DNA of 64,000 nt from Kovacikia minuta CCNUW1 (GCF_020091585.1 NZ_CP083582.1:5156536-5220535); one strand, 5' to 3'; numbered from the stretch's first letter, positions 29,701 through 38,470 are shown. Notes: generated by a model not told the origin, from the sequence alone. Translations and numbers: made by a program.

Positions 29701-29897
29701 GTGGCAACGAAACTTGCAGCCCATAGTCCCAGTCCTAAGGCTACCGAACCGCCTAAAAACCAGAACAACTGACGCTGTTTTGAAGCAGATTGCAACCGTC
29801 CAACCAAATCCAGGGCAGTATAGGCGGTTAGAACTGCGATCGCATAGGAAAGCACCACCAAACTTGGGTTGTACGTGCCAGTCAATTCGTGATTCAT
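26779..29897 (-). pseudogene. MHYT-PAS-PAS hybrid histidine kinase-REC, broken in the ATPase domain
   Basis: The 5' part (27693-29897, 734 codons) has about seven helices of an MHYT sensor (SGMHYTGMQSAHF intact, earlier copies degenerate), two PAS domains, HisKA (LANMSHELRTPLNAILGF) and the ATPase N-box (VLINLLGNAIKFTE). The 3' part in another frame (upstream to about 27740) continues with VEDTGHGIAPHELKTLFEAF, GLGLPISQKF and a REC domain (LIWMDMQMPVMNGYEA). Between them lies a heptamer/G-rich insertion at about 27738-27880 that changes the frame. The kinase is therefore split within its catalytic domain. A second STRR-like insertion lies near 26955-27010 in the tail. Confidence 0.85.
27738..27880. 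repeat. STRR insertion inside a kinase ATPase domain
   Basis: GTGAGGA/GGTGAGG units and CCCCTGC units separate the conserved N-box strand (RVTLRV) from the G1 region (VEDTGHGIAP). It has no counterpart in normal HATPase domains and shifts the frame. Confidence 0.8.
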
Positions 29898-29914
29898 TCG
29901 GCGGCAGAGAGTAG

Positions 29915-30060
29915 GGGAAAGGATAAGGGGTAAAGGATAGGGGATAAAATCATCTCCTTGCGTTGAACCAAACTGAAAACTCCGCGCCCCCCTCCCCTCC
30001 CTATTTCTCCGACTTTTATCCCCTATCCTTCATCCTTTTATCCTTTCCTATACTTCCCTC
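29915..30060. repeat. STRR arrays
   Basis: GGATAAG/GGATAGG units and TATCCTT/CATCCTT units between the hybrid kinase and the next minus-strand gene. Confidence 0.65.
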
Positions 30061-30076
30061 TGGTGCTGATTCTCGC

Positions 30077-30481
30077 TCATTTCACTCCACTGGCTTTGTA
30101 AGCTGCCCATCCGCCCAAATGGGAAATATCGGGCCAATTGTACTTTTCAACCAGGTCTTTAGGATAGAGGATGGCAGTTACGACCTCTCCATCTTCTAAA
30201 ATCACGTCTCCGGGATACATATTAGGTGGCTCCGTTGCCAGCAAATTTTCGTATTGCTTCAAGCTCAACTCATAGACTTCACCAGGAATGGAGATGCCTC
30301 CTTCAGCAACTTCATAGATTGCCGGGTGCCAGCCATCTGCGGCAGAGTGCATGCGATATAGCGGACGGGTTTTTGCTTCCCGAAGGAACTGGGCAGTTTG
30401 AAGATTGTTGTGGTCGGGTTGTCCCCGTAGAGCAGAACCACAGATAAAGACACGCTTTCCGTCTGCATTCGTTTGACTCAT
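30077..30481 (-). CDS. Allophanate-hydrolase C-terminal-like protein
   Basis: A 134-residue protein resembling the C-terminal domain of allophanate hydrolase (gamma-glutamylcyclotransferase-like fold): VFICGSALRGQPDHNNL, AKTRPLYRMHSAADGWHPAIYEV, GISIPGEVYEL, PPNMYPGDVILEDGEVVTAILY and the final DISHLGGWAAYK. The amidase domain is absent, so this is a stand-alone version. Its substrate is unknown; urea-carboxylate metabolism is possible but not shown by context. Confidence 0.7.
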   Translation of the reverse strand: MSQTNADGKRVFICGSALRGQPDHNNLQTAQFLREAKTRPLYRMHSAADGWHPAIYEVAEGGISIPGEVYELSLKQYENLLATEPPNMYPGDVILEDGEVVTAILYPKDLVEKYNWPDISHLGGWAAYKASGVK

Positions 30482-30711
30482 TCGGTTTCCGGCTCCTTGA
30501 CTAACATTGAAATTATCGCTTTGAGTTTAGATGAATTAGGGGACTGTTGAAGCGCCAATTTGGTGGACAGCTATAAAACTGTCCATTCTATATCTGGAGT
30601 CTTTTTGCGTTCTGTACGATAGACCCCAGTCATTGCGATCGGGGCTTCTACCATCACGCTCAATAAGGGGGCTTCTACCAACATGCTCCTAACGATGGTG
30701 GAGGTATCACC

Positions 30712-31546
30712 ATGTCATCAACGACCTTAGAATTACAGAGTCGCTTACAGTCCCTAATCACCGGAGGTTCTAGTTCATCACCGCTGGCTCCGTCTAATCC
30801 ATCAGCTGGTTTCCTGGGCAACAACCGTTCATCGCTAAGCGATCCGCTTTTAGCAGGAAACGCGGTCAGAGCCAGTGCCAGTGCCACCGCAGTTGCACCT
30901 GAACCAGGAAATACCCGCAGCACTGCGTACAATATTGGGGCACTGAGTGCTACAAAAAAAAATCTTCTCAGACTCAGTTAGCACGACGGATCGGAACGAC
31001 TACTACCAGGTTTCAATTGGCACAAAAGGTAATCTTAACCTTTCTCTGAATGGGCTAAGGGCAAATGCAAATGTGCAATTGATTAATGCAAATGGTGCCG
31101 TTTTGAGTCAATCCATTCGCACCGGTACAGCCCGTGAAGCGATCGCCCAGGTGGTGAATCCAGGAACCTATTATGTTCGGGTTTACCAGGTCAGTGGCAG
31201 CACAAACTATACCCTGAAACTTTCCGCCGACCCGATTTCATCTCCCGTCCCCACTCCACCTCCCAGACCAACGCCGACTCCAACCCCAACTTCAACTCCC
31301 GACTTTACCCAACAAGTTTTGGATCTGACCAACCAATTCCGCGCTCAAAATGGGGTAGGCCCCCTGAAGTTGAATGTGGAATTGAACGCTGCGGCTTTGA
31401 CCCATTCCAAAAACATGGCATTGCAAGATTTCTTCAGCCACACGGGCAAGGATGGCTCAACCGCAGGCGATCGCTTGAAAACCGTTGGCTACGAATCTCT
31501 CGCTTGGGGAGAATATCAGATGACAATGAGGGTAGCGGATAAGTGA
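30712..31546 (+). pseudogene. Secreted PPC-CAP domain protein, 5' part
   Basis: The ATG at 30712 has a strong GGAGG site. The coding order is a Ser-rich N-terminus, a PPC-type beta domain (NDYYQVSIGTKGNLNLSLNGL, PGTYYVRVYQ), a Pro/Thr linker (PTPTPTPTSTP) and the first half of a CAP/SCP domain (LDLTNQFRAQNGVGPLKLN, DFFSHTGKDG). A run of nine A at 30954-30962 breaks the frame; eight would restore it. An IS21-family element starts at 31514 inside the CAP domain. With both changes undone the product is 338 residues. The 3' part is at 34256-34471. Confidence 0.85.
31508..31513. repeat. Target-site duplication GGAGAA, left copy
   Basis: GGAGAA here and at 34250-34255 flank the IS21-family element. 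Joining across one copy rebuilds the CAP-domain codons Ala-Trp-Gly-Glu-Asn-Ile-Ala. Confidence 0.85.
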
Positions 31547-31661
31547 CAGCTACATAGCGGATTTAGAACCCTGCTAAAACCGTGTTGGGTTGTTAGCTAT
31601 CTGAATCAAAACCAGCAGTAGAAAAGACACTGGAGGATCACCTCATCAGGGAAAGCCTCTA

Positions 31662-33023
31662 ATGCCTGGAAAACTGATTGAAACTTATCAAGTCAGAGTG
31701 TACATGAATGCCCGAGAACTCGGTTTAACTCAAGCCGAAGCGGCTTATGTTGCCCAATTTTCAGAACGCAGTGGACAACGCATTGAATCTGGGGACTACC
31801 AACCAAACCGGGGAAAGGTGCGAGCGTGGCGAACGAGTGCCGACCCGTTAGCGGAGGTGTGGGAAAGTGAACTAGAGCCAATGCTGCGAGCGCAACCAAA
31901 GCTCAAACCGATGACACTGTTCGAATATCTGCAAACAAAATACCCTGGCAAGTACCCGCAGGTGCTGCGAACCCTACAGCGACGAGTGGCAACATGGAAA
32001 GCGCTGCATGGGTCAGCCCCAGAAGTGATGTTTGAGTTGCGGCATGAACCAGGGAGGCTGGGATTTTCCGACTTCACCGAGTTAAAGGGGATTGAGATCA
32101 CCCTCAATGGTCAGCCGTTTGAGCATTTAATCTATCACTATCGTCTGGGATACAGTGGCTGGCAATATGCCCAAATTATCCAAGGTGGGGAGAGTTTCAT
32201 TGCGCTCTCCGAAGGCTTACAAAATGCTCTGTTTGCCTGTGGAGGTGCGCCAAAGCAGCACCGTACCGATAGTTTGAGTGCCGCCTATCGAAACCTGGGG
32301 GGTGTTCGGAACAAACCCTTAACGCGGTTGTATGACGATCTGTGCCACCACTATCGGATGCAACCGACGCGAAACAACACCAGCATTGCCCATGAGAATG
32401 GGTCGATTGAGTCTCCCCATGGACACTTGAAGAATCGCATTGAGCAAGCCTTGCTGCTGCGCGGGAGTTATGAGTTCAGCAGCATTGCCGAGTATCAAGC
32501 CTTGATTAACCAGGCGGTCGATAGACTTAACGCCCAGCACACCGAGAAGATTGAGGCTGAAAAAGCCTATTTGCAACCCTTGCCCCAAGGACGGGTCGCC
32601 GATTACGAAATCCTCACCGCCCGTGTGAGTTGCCACAGCACGATTGATGTGCGCTGTGTGTTGTATACCGTGCCTGCCCGACTGATTGGACGGCAACTTG
32701 AACTCCATCTATATCATGACCGGATTGTCGGGTATTTACATCGCCAGCAGGTGGTGGAGTTGCCTCGCATTCGAACCAGTGGCACAGGCAAACGACGTGC
32801 TCGGTGTATCAACTACCGACATGTGGCTGAAGGACTCAGGCGCAAGCCCCGAGCATTCTTGTACTGCACCTGGCAACAGGACTTACTGCCCAATGAGCAA
32901 TGGCAACACCTGTGGCAACAGATGAAAACGCAGTTTGACCTCGATACCGCCGCTGTCCTGATGGTTGAAAGCTTGTATATTGCGGCTGCCGATGACAAAG
33001 AATCTCAGGTTGCCGAATACTGA
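31662..33023 (+). CDS. istA: IS21-family transposase IstA (ends at an in-frame TGA)
   Basis: A 453-residue IstA. An N-terminal helix-turn-helix region (NARELGLTQAEAAYVAQFSE) precedes the DDE integrase core: LGFSDFTELKG (Asp), HRTDSLSAAYRN (Asp) and a Glu in AHENGSIESPHGHLKNRIEQ. A C-terminal beta-barrel domain follows. The TGA at 33021 is followed in the same frame by a normal-looking C-terminal tail (LQTNTLTLSALQQHF, QPDLASYDQLL), so the stop looks premature by about 40 residues. Confidence 0.9.
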   Translation: MPGKLIETYQVRVYMNARELGLTQAEAAYVAQFSERSGQRIESGDYQPNRGKVRAWRTSADPLAEVWESELEPMLRAQPKLKPMTLFEYLQTKYPGKYPQVLRTLQRRVATWKALHGSAPEVMFELRHEPGRLGFSDFTELKGIEITLNGQPFEHLIYHYRLGYSGWQYAQIIQGGESFIALSEGLQNALFACGGAPKQHRTDSLSAAYRNLGGVRNKPLTRLYDDLCHHYRMQPTRNNTSIAHENGSIESPHGHLKNRIEQALLLRGSYEFSSIAEYQALINQAVDRLNAQHTEKIEAEKAYLQPLPQGRVADYEILTARVSCHSTIDVRCVLYTVPARLIGRQLELHLYHDRIVGYLHRQQVVELPRIRTSGTGKRRARCINYRHVAEGLRRKPRAFLYCTWQQDLLPNEQWQHLWQQMKTQFDLDTAAVLMVESLYIAAADDKESQVAEY

Positions 33024-33138
33024 CATCACCATCTGCAAACCAATACTCTGACGCTTTCAGCCTTGCAGCAACACTTTGGATTGCTCAAACCCATCCACCT
33101 GCCTCCCCTGCATCCTCCCCAACCGGATCTCGCCTCCT

Positions 33139-33948
33139 ATGACCAACTCCTGTCCCCCACCGCCCCAACCCAGCCCTTACCAAAGCCTAAGTCTACACCT
33201 CAAGCAATTGCACCTCTCCCACATGCTGGTTCATTGGGAAACCCTCGAGGCTCAGGCGATGCAGGAGAGTTGGTCCTACGCGCAGTTCTTGCTGGCTCTT
33301 TGCGAATTGGAGGCTCAGCGTCGCTGGAGTGCTCGCCTGCAAAGAGCCTTAAGCCAAGCCCAACTGCCAAACGCAAAAACCCTTTCCAACTTTGACTTTT
33401 CCTGGTGTCCAAAATTCAATCCTGCCCCCTTAATGCAACTGGCAGACGATTCTACCTGGCTCACACGGGCGGAGAATCTGTTGCTCTTTGGCAGCAGTGG
33501 CGTGGGAAAAACGCATTTGGCTGCAGGTGTAGCTCGTCGCATGGTGGAGTTTGGTAAACGCGTCAAGTTCTGCTCCGCCATCGCCCTGGTGCAACATCTG
33601 CAGCACTCAAAACTGCAATTGCAACTGCAATCCACCCTCAAAAAGCTCGACCGCTTTGACTTGCTAGTACTCGATGACCTGGGCTATGTCAAAAAGTCAG
33701 AAGCCGAAACCTCCGTTCTATTTGAACTCATTGCCCATCGGTATGAGCGTAAGAGCTTACTGATTACGGCTAATCAACCCTTCAGTCAGTGGGATGCCAT
33801 CTTTTCCGATTCCATGATGACCGTTGCAGCCGTAGACCGATTAGTTCATCATGCCCTCATTGTCGAGATTCAAGCCGATAGTTATCGTAAGCAAGCAGCG
33901 GTGGCCAAGTCAGTAGATTCCAACAAACCAGCAGCAAATCCTCAATAA
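33139..33948 (+). CDS. istB: IS21-family helper ATPase IstB
   Basis: A 269-residue AAA+ ATPase that regulates target choice by IstA. Start at 33139 (MTNSCPPPP); 21 in-frame upstream codons overlap the IstA tail. Walker A is FGSSGVGKTHLA near residue 120, Walker B is LLVLDDLGYV, and SLLITANQPFSQWDAIF and AAVDRLVHHALIVEI are typical C-terminal motifs. It appears intact. Confidence 0.9.
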   Translation: MTNSCPPPPQPSPYQSLSLHLKQLHLSHMLVHWETLEAQAMQESWSYAQFLLALCELEAQRRWSARLQRALSQAQLPNAKTLSNFDFSWCPKFNPAPLMQLADDSTWLTRAENLLLFGSSGVGKTHLAAGVARRMVEFGKRVKFCSAIALVQHLQHSKLQLQLQSTLKKLDRFDLLVLDDLGYVKKSEAETSVLFELIAHRYERKSLLITANQPFSQWDAIFSDSMMTVAAVDRLVHHALIVEIQADSYRKQAAVAKSVDSNKPAANPQ

Positions 33949-33964
33949 CCTTTGCCGATCCTAG

Positions 33965-34086
33965 TTGTCGTTGCGATCTTAGTTGTCACTTTGATCCGAC
34001 TTGTCATTTCGATCTGGCTTGTCATTTCGATCTGGCTTGTCATTTCGTTCTTGACTGTCACTTCGATCTCAAGTGTCGTTCTGCGT
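33965..34086. repeat. 18-bp tandem repeats near the IS21 right end
   Basis: Six to seven copies of an 18-base unit, consensus TTGTCATTTCGATCTGGC, between istB and the right terminus. Related TGTCATTT sequences lie at the terminus. These are probably transposase-binding sites, as multiple end repeats are known in the IS21 family. Confidence 0.85.
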
Positions 34087-34255
34087 CAATGAATCCTTAC
34101 TCGTTTATCCCTACATCAAGTATTGAATCTAGAAATGATTGAATCATGGCTTTTATTTCTGTGTATTTATGATGCTAAATGGGGTCTTTGCGATCCTATA
34201 AATCCGCCAAGTAGCTGTCATTTCTCAAAAAGGTAGTTGACATTTGACAGGAGAA

Positions 34256-34471
34256 AACATCGCAGCTGGCTATTCAACCCCTGAGCAGGTCGTTCAGGGT
34301 TGGATCAATAGCCCAGGGCACCGTGCCAATCTGCTGAACCCCAGTTACACAGAGCTTGGGATTGGCTACTACTACCTGGCAAACGACACAGGTAGCGTCA
34401 ATTACAAGAGCTACTGGACTCAGGATTTCGGAAGTGGCGATCGCAATCCCAGCAGTAATTTGCCTGCTTAG
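34256..34471 (+). pseudogene. Secreted PPC-CAP domain protein, 3' part
   Basis: Continues the CAP domain cut by the IS21 element: ENIAAGYSTPEQVVQGWINS, PGHRANLLNP, ELGIGYYY and YWTQDFGSG, ending at a TAG at 34469. No independent start or promoter is evident. CAP-domain secreted proteins have varied, mostly undefined roles in bacteria. Confidence 0.85.
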
Positions 34472-34505
34472 GGAGTAAACAACCGCTTGTTCCCAATCAA
34501 AGATT

Positions 34506-34539
34506 GCAGTATGGTCAACCCATAGTCTGACCATACTGC
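34506..34539. promoter_or_regulatory. Perfect 12-bp inverted repeat before the NRAMP gene
   Basis: GCAGTATGGTCA and TGACCATACTGC, separated by ten bases, end nine bases before the NRAMP start codon and overlap where a ribosome site would be. It could be an operator or an RNA hairpin controlling translation, or a terminator for the CAP gene, though no T-run follows. Confidence 0.5.
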
Positions 34540-34548
34540 GATCGACCT

Positions 34549-35883
34549 ATGCTCCGCTGGAGTTTACCCAAAATCCCAACAGCTCCGTTTTGCCCCTCCG
34601 AAGTTCAAGGTTCGGTTCAAATTCCTTCGACAGGAAGTTCCTGGCGTAAACTGCTAGCGTTTCTGGGACCGGGACTGTTGGTATCGGTAGGGTATATGGA
34701 CCCTGGCAACTGGGCGACCGACATTGAAGGCGGTGCCCGGTTCGGCTACAGCCTACTGAGTGTCATTTTTCTGTCTAATCTAATTGCAATTCTGCTGCAA
34801 GCGCTTTGTGTACGGCTTGGAATTGTGGCTGAGCAAGATTTGGCACAGAGTTGCCAGCGGCATTTCAGCCGTCCCATCAATTTAATGCTGTGGCTTTTTG
34901 CCGAAATTGCGATCATTGCCACTGATTTAGCAGAAATTCTGGGGAGTGCGTTGGCATTGAATCTGCTGTTCCATTTGCCCCTTGCCTGGGGTGTCTGTAT
35001 TACAGGTTTTGATTTGGTAGTTGTACTATTGTTACAAGGGAAGGGGTTTCGCTGGCTCGAAGCAATCATTTTGGGGCTGGTTGCCACGATCGCCCTTTGC
35101 TTTTCGATCGAAATCTTGTTTTCCCAACCGAACTGGTCTGACGTTTTCCAGGGCTACGTCCCAACCCTGGATATTGTCCAACAACGGGAGAAGCTCTATC
35201 TTGCCATCAGCATTTTGGGTGCAACAGTGATGCCCCACAATCTGTACCTGCATTCTGCCATTGTGCAAACCCGCGCCTATGACAAATCCCTGATCAGCCA
35301 GCAAGAGGTCATTCGGTACGCCACTCTCGACTCTACGGTTTCTCTAATCGGAGCCTTATTTGTCAATTCCGCGATTTTAATTGTATCAGCAGCAACGTTT
35401 CACTTTTCTGGGAATCAACAGGTGGCAGAAATTCAGGATGCCTACCGACTGCTGGCTCCCTTGCTAGGAACGGGGGCTGCCAGTTTGCTGTTTGGGTTGG
35501 CCCTGTTGGCTTCTGGGCAAAGTTCCACCTTTACCGGCACGATTGCCGGACAGGTGATTATGGAAGGGTTTCTCGATTGGCGAATTCCCTGTTGGCTACG
35601 GCGCGTAATTACCCGCACGTTGGCGATCGTACCCGCGCTAATTGGGCTTGCCCTTCTAGGTGAACAGGGCGTTGGTAGGCTGCTGGTGTTGAGTCAAGTC
35701 ATCCTGAGTTTACAATTACCCTTCGCCATCTTTCCCCTGATTCTGTTTACCAGTAATCCCCATGTCATGGGTAAGTTTGCCAATCCCGGCTGGCTCAAGG
35801 TGCTGGTATGGGCGATCGGGCTAGTCATTGCAGGTTTAAATATTTGGTTGTTGGGACAGTTCCTGGTCGGTGATGGAAACTAA
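34549..35883 (+). CDS. NRAMP-family divalent metal (Mn) transporter
   Basis: A 444-residue, roughly 11-helix transporter. The NRAMP signature motifs are intact: MDPGNWATD (Asp51, Asn54) in helix 1 and MPHNLYLHSAIVQTR (Met228, His230) in helix 6; these carry the metal-binding Asp, Asn and Met. LALLASGQSSTFTGTIAGQVIMEGF is the conserved loop segment. It probably imports Mn(II), needed for photosystem II. A palindrome directly upstream suggests control. No clear ribosome site is seen at this ATG. Confidence 0.9.
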   Translation: MLRWSLPKIPTAPFCPSEVQGSVQIPSTGSSWRKLLAFLGPGLLVSVGYMDPGNWATDIEGGARFGYSLLSVIFLSNLIAILLQALCVRLGIVAEQDLAQSCQRHFSRPINLMLWLFAEIAIIATDLAEILGSALALNLLFHLPLAWGVCITGFDLVVVLLLQGKGFRWLEAIILGLVATIALCFSIEILFSQPNWSDVFQGYVPTLDIVQQREKLYLAISILGATVMPHNLYLHSAIVQTRAYDKSLISQQEVIRYATLDSTVSLIGALFVNSAILIVSAATFHFSGNQQVAEIQDAYRLLAPLLGTGAASLLFGLALLASGQSSTFTGTIAGQVIMEGFLDWRIPCWLRRVITRTLAIVPALIGLALLGEQGVGRLLVLSQVILSLQLPFAIFPLILFTSNPHVMGKFANPGWLKVLVWAIGLVIAGLNIWLLGQFLVGDGN

Positions 35884-35961
35884 TTGAGCTGCTGTGCTTG
35901 ACTCTCTCCCTACGTCAGGCTGCTTACTGAGATTGATACCCTTCCAGGAGTTTCAATCATC

Positions 35962-36243
35962 ATGAAAGGCAAAACTGTTACTTGCTGCGATACACAACAC
36001 AACTTACCCGTTTGGAATCAACAAAGTAAATGGATTAAACCCTCCCAATTATTCTCCCCGCTTGCGCGGCTTTGGCAACGATTACTGGTTGAGATGACTC
36101 GCAGCAATGTTCCACGAGTTTGGCAGACCACAGACCAGGGGGGTAATGTTTGGTGGCACGCCTATAACCCTGCTACTGGATGTGCTGCAACGCGTGAATC
36201 CGAGATCGAAATTCTGGAGTGGATTGACAAACGCCAGAGTTAA
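35962..36243 (+). CDS. Small conserved hypothetical protein
   Basis: A 93-residue soluble protein (ATG after CCAGGAGTTTC, a good ribosome site). It contains LARLWQRLLVEMTRSNVPRVWQ, a WWHAYNPATG motif and TRESEIEILEWIDKRQ. Such short Trp-rich proteins recur in cyanobacteria, but I know no function. It follows the NRAMP gene by 78 bases and could share its transcript. Confidence 0.55.
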   Translation: MKGKTVTCCDTQHNLPVWNQQSKWIKPSQLFSPLARLWQRLLVEMTRSNVPRVWQTTDQGGNVWWHAYNPATGCAATRESEIEILEWIDKRQS

Positions 36244-36331
36244 CCCGATCGTGGTTTAGAAGTGTAGGTGATACTCGTAGACACATTCCGCAGTGCGCCC
36301 CCTGTAGCGGGGGGATTTGACTAGGGTCAAG

Positions 36332-37192
36332 ATGTTCAAAATCGGAGATTTTTCTAGGCTCAGCCGAGTGTCCATCCGGACACTACGCCTCTACGACGAG
36401 ATGGATTTGCTAAAACCAGTCTGTGTCGATCAATTTACTGGCTACCGTTACTACTCAGCAAGTCAACTAGCCCAACTCAATCGGATCGTTGCATTAAAGG
36501 ATCTGGGGTTTTCCCTCAAACAGATCGCCAAATTGTTGGATGAAAAAATTCCACCGACTCAAATTCGGGGAATGCTGCGGCTAAAACAGGCAGAGCTTCA
36601 GCATCAGGTTGAGCTTGAACAGGCACGGTTGGCACGGGTAGAAGCCAGATTGAGCCAGATTGAGTACGAAGATTTTGTGTCTAAGTACGACATCGTGCTT
36701 AAAAAATCAGAATCGCAAACGGTCGCAGCGATGCGTGACATCCTTCCTACCTGTGACCGTATTGCGCAACTCCACAGTGAGTTGGAGAACTATCTGAGCG
36801 CTCAATCTATAACAATTGTTGGCTTTCCCCAAACCATTTGGCATGATGCTGAGTACCGTCGCCAGGACGTGGATGCTGAAGCAGTTGTGCCGATTAATCA
36901 ATCTCTTACTACTACAGAAAGATTTAGAACCTATCAGCTACCAGAAATTGGGCAGATGGCTTGTGTAATCCATCACGGCAGTTACGATTCAATTTTTCAG
37001 GCGTTCAATGCGCTATCCCAATGGATTGAAGCAAATCACTTTCTGATTGTGGGACCAAATCGGGAAGTGTACCTGCATCCACAAGCATTGGAAGCCAAGG
37101 TTAGCCAAGTAGTCAGGACTGTCGTGAATAATAGGAGCGATTCAGTTGTTGAGGTTCAGTTTCCAGTTATTCCTGAACATGCACAGGCTTGA
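36332..37192 (+). CDS. MerR-family regulator with GyrI-like effector domain
   Basis: Start taken at 36332 (MFKIGDFSRLSRVSIRTLRLYDEMDLLKP), where the MerR winged-helix begins; five in-frame upstream codons are not conserved. The product is 286 residues: DNA-binding domain, YRYYSASQLAQLNRIVALKDLGFSL, coiled-coil (about 75-110) and a C-terminal GyrI-like domain (MACVIHHGSYDSIFQAFNALSQWI, REVYLHP). This layout is that of BmrR-type sensors of hydrophobic compounds. The target may be the convergent flavoprotein gene or others; its 3' end overlaps that gene by 26 bases. Confidence 0.85.
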   Translation: MFKIGDFSRLSRVSIRTLRLYDEMDLLKPVCVDQFTGYRYYSASQLAQLNRIVALKDLGFSLKQIAKLLDEKIPPTQIRGMLRLKQAELQHQVELEQARLARVEARLSQIEYEDFVSKYDIVLKKSESQTVAAMRDILPTCDRIAQLHSELENYLSAQSITIVGFPQTIWHDAEYRRQDVDAEAVVPINQSLTTTERFRTYQLPEIGQMACVIHHGSYDSIFQAFNALSQWIEANHFLIVGPNREVYLHPQALEAKVSQVVRTVVNNRSDSVVEVQFPVIPEHAQA

Positions 37193-38429
37193 GTCCAAGC
37201 GCAATTAGATGAGGCGGAATGTTGCGAAGAATAGGCAACCGTAGGAAGAAGGGAGGAGTGAAGGCTTGGTTTTTATCTAAGGCGGTTTTAACAATCCGTT
37301 GTTGCAAGAACGACTGAAAGGTTTGAATGGCACGTGTGGGAAAAGCTCTTTGCCGTTGCACTGCTGCCAGATCGCTGAGTTGTATGTGCTTTTCTTTAAA
37401 CGGTTGGCTCAACACATTCGCTGCTACCACGGCATCTTGAATTGCATAATTGATGCCCACTCCACCTACAGGTGACATAACATGGGCAGCATCTCCAATC
37501 AGCAACAATCCGGGACGATACCACTTCCGCACATAGCTAGACTCAACAGAAAGAAAGGCAATCTGGTGCCAGTCCTGGAGTTCTTGAACCCGATCCTTGA
37601 ATTCTGGCAGCACTTCCAAAATGTTCTGTCGCAGCGTTTCTAGACCCGCTGCCCGAATTTTCTGGTAGGTTCCCTTAGGGAAAACGTAAGCAATTTGCCA
37701 GAGATCGCCCCGATCCAGCATTGCCACCATCCGTCCTCCACCAATTCGTCCATTTAACCCCTCGCCATCCTCTGATAGGCGTGGAAGTCTGAACCACAGA
37801 ACATCCATAGGAGCTGAAGTTTGAATCGCTTCTAAACCTGCCAGTTCTCGAACACGAGAATGGCGACCATCGGCTCCAATAACAACCTGCGATCGAATTT
37901 CGTGCCAACCTCCCTGTCCCCGATAGCGCACTCCTCCAATCTCATCCCGCTCCTCCACCAAAGCCTGTACATTTGCCCCCAGTAAAAGCTGGAAGTTTGG
38001 ATAGCGCTGAGCTTCTGCCACAACAAATTCCAGGAATTTCACCTGGGGCATCACGGTGATGTAGGGATAGCGAGTTTTGAGCCCACTAAAATTAAAGCTA
38101 ACTTTCTCTCCCCGGATCGTTTTCAGGGTAATTTGATAGGTCTTCGTATGAGGCAATTCCAGCAACCGTTCCGCCAAGTCCAATTCATCCATAATTTCCA
38201 TCGTGGAAGGTTGGATGGTATCACCCCGAAAGTCCCGATCAAAATCGCGGTGGGTTTCCAGCAGAATGACCGAAACTCCTTGCCGTACTAGCAACAAAGC
38301 AAGCACTACTCCCGCAGGTCCCCCTCCCACAATGCAACAATCGGTTTGTCGCTGGTCAACAACTATAGAATCTTCGGATAAGTCAGAATTCGAAGTGGTG
38401 TGAGTTATCATTGCTACAGCTCCTTCCAC
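37167..38429 (-). CDS. FAD-dependent aromatic-ring-type monooxygenase
   Basis: A 420-residue class A flavoprotein monooxygenase. The FAD-binding GxGxxG motif is CCIVGGGPAGVVLALLLVRQG, the DG motif is VVIGADGRHSRVRELAGL and the GD motif is LLIGDAAHVMSPVGGVGINYAIQDA. Such enzymes hydroxylate aromatic or quinone-like substrates with NAD(P)H and O2. The substrate is not predictable. It is convergent with the MerR gene. The start may be the internal MITHTTSN (six codons later). Confidence 0.85.
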   Translation of the reverse strand: MEGAVAMITHTTSNSDLSEDSIVVDQRQTDCCIVGGGPAGVVLALLLVRQGVSVILLETHRDFDRDFRGDTIQPSTMEIMDELDLAERLLELPHTKTYQITLKTIRGEKVSFNFSGLKTRYPYITVMPQVKFLEFVVAEAQRYPNFQLLLGANVQALVEERDEIGGVRYRGQGGWHEIRSQVVIGADGRHSRVRELAGLEAIQTSAPMDVLWFRLPRLSEDGEGLNGRIGGGRMVAMLDRGDLWQIAYVFPKGTYQKIRAAGLETLRQNILEVLPEFKDRVQELQDWHQIAFLSVESSYVRKWYRPGLLLIGDAAHVMSPVGGVGINYAIQDAVVAANVLSQPFKEKHIQLSDLAAVQRQRAFPTRAIQTFQSFLQQRIVKTALDKNQAFTPPFFLRLPILRNIPPHLIALGLKPVHVQE

Positions 38430-38470
38430 AAACGGAAATTGCTTGTGATGTTAGTATCTCACAACACCCA

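Larger units (their letters stand above)
31514..34249 (+). mobile_element. IS21-family insertion sequence
   Basis: This 2736-bp element carries istA and istB. Its ends are related inverted repeats: the left TATCAGATGACAA and the reverse-complemented right TGTCAAATGTCAA. Further inward both ends carry TGACAGCTAC and GCGGATTTA. It interrupts a CAP-domain gene and is flanked by the 6-bp duplication GGAGAA. Confidence 0.9.

Noticed and set aside
29963-30199. 78-codon plus-strand frame
   Set aside because: Antisense to the allophanate-hydrolase-like gene and partly repeat-derived.
30567-30586. Small hairpin GGACAG..CTGTCC as a regulatory element of the CAP gene
   Set aside because: Only six base pairs and about 130 bases upstream; not distinguishable from chance.
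33965-34086. 18-bp repeats as a CRISPR array
   Set aside because: Units are contiguous with no spacers and sit at an IS end.
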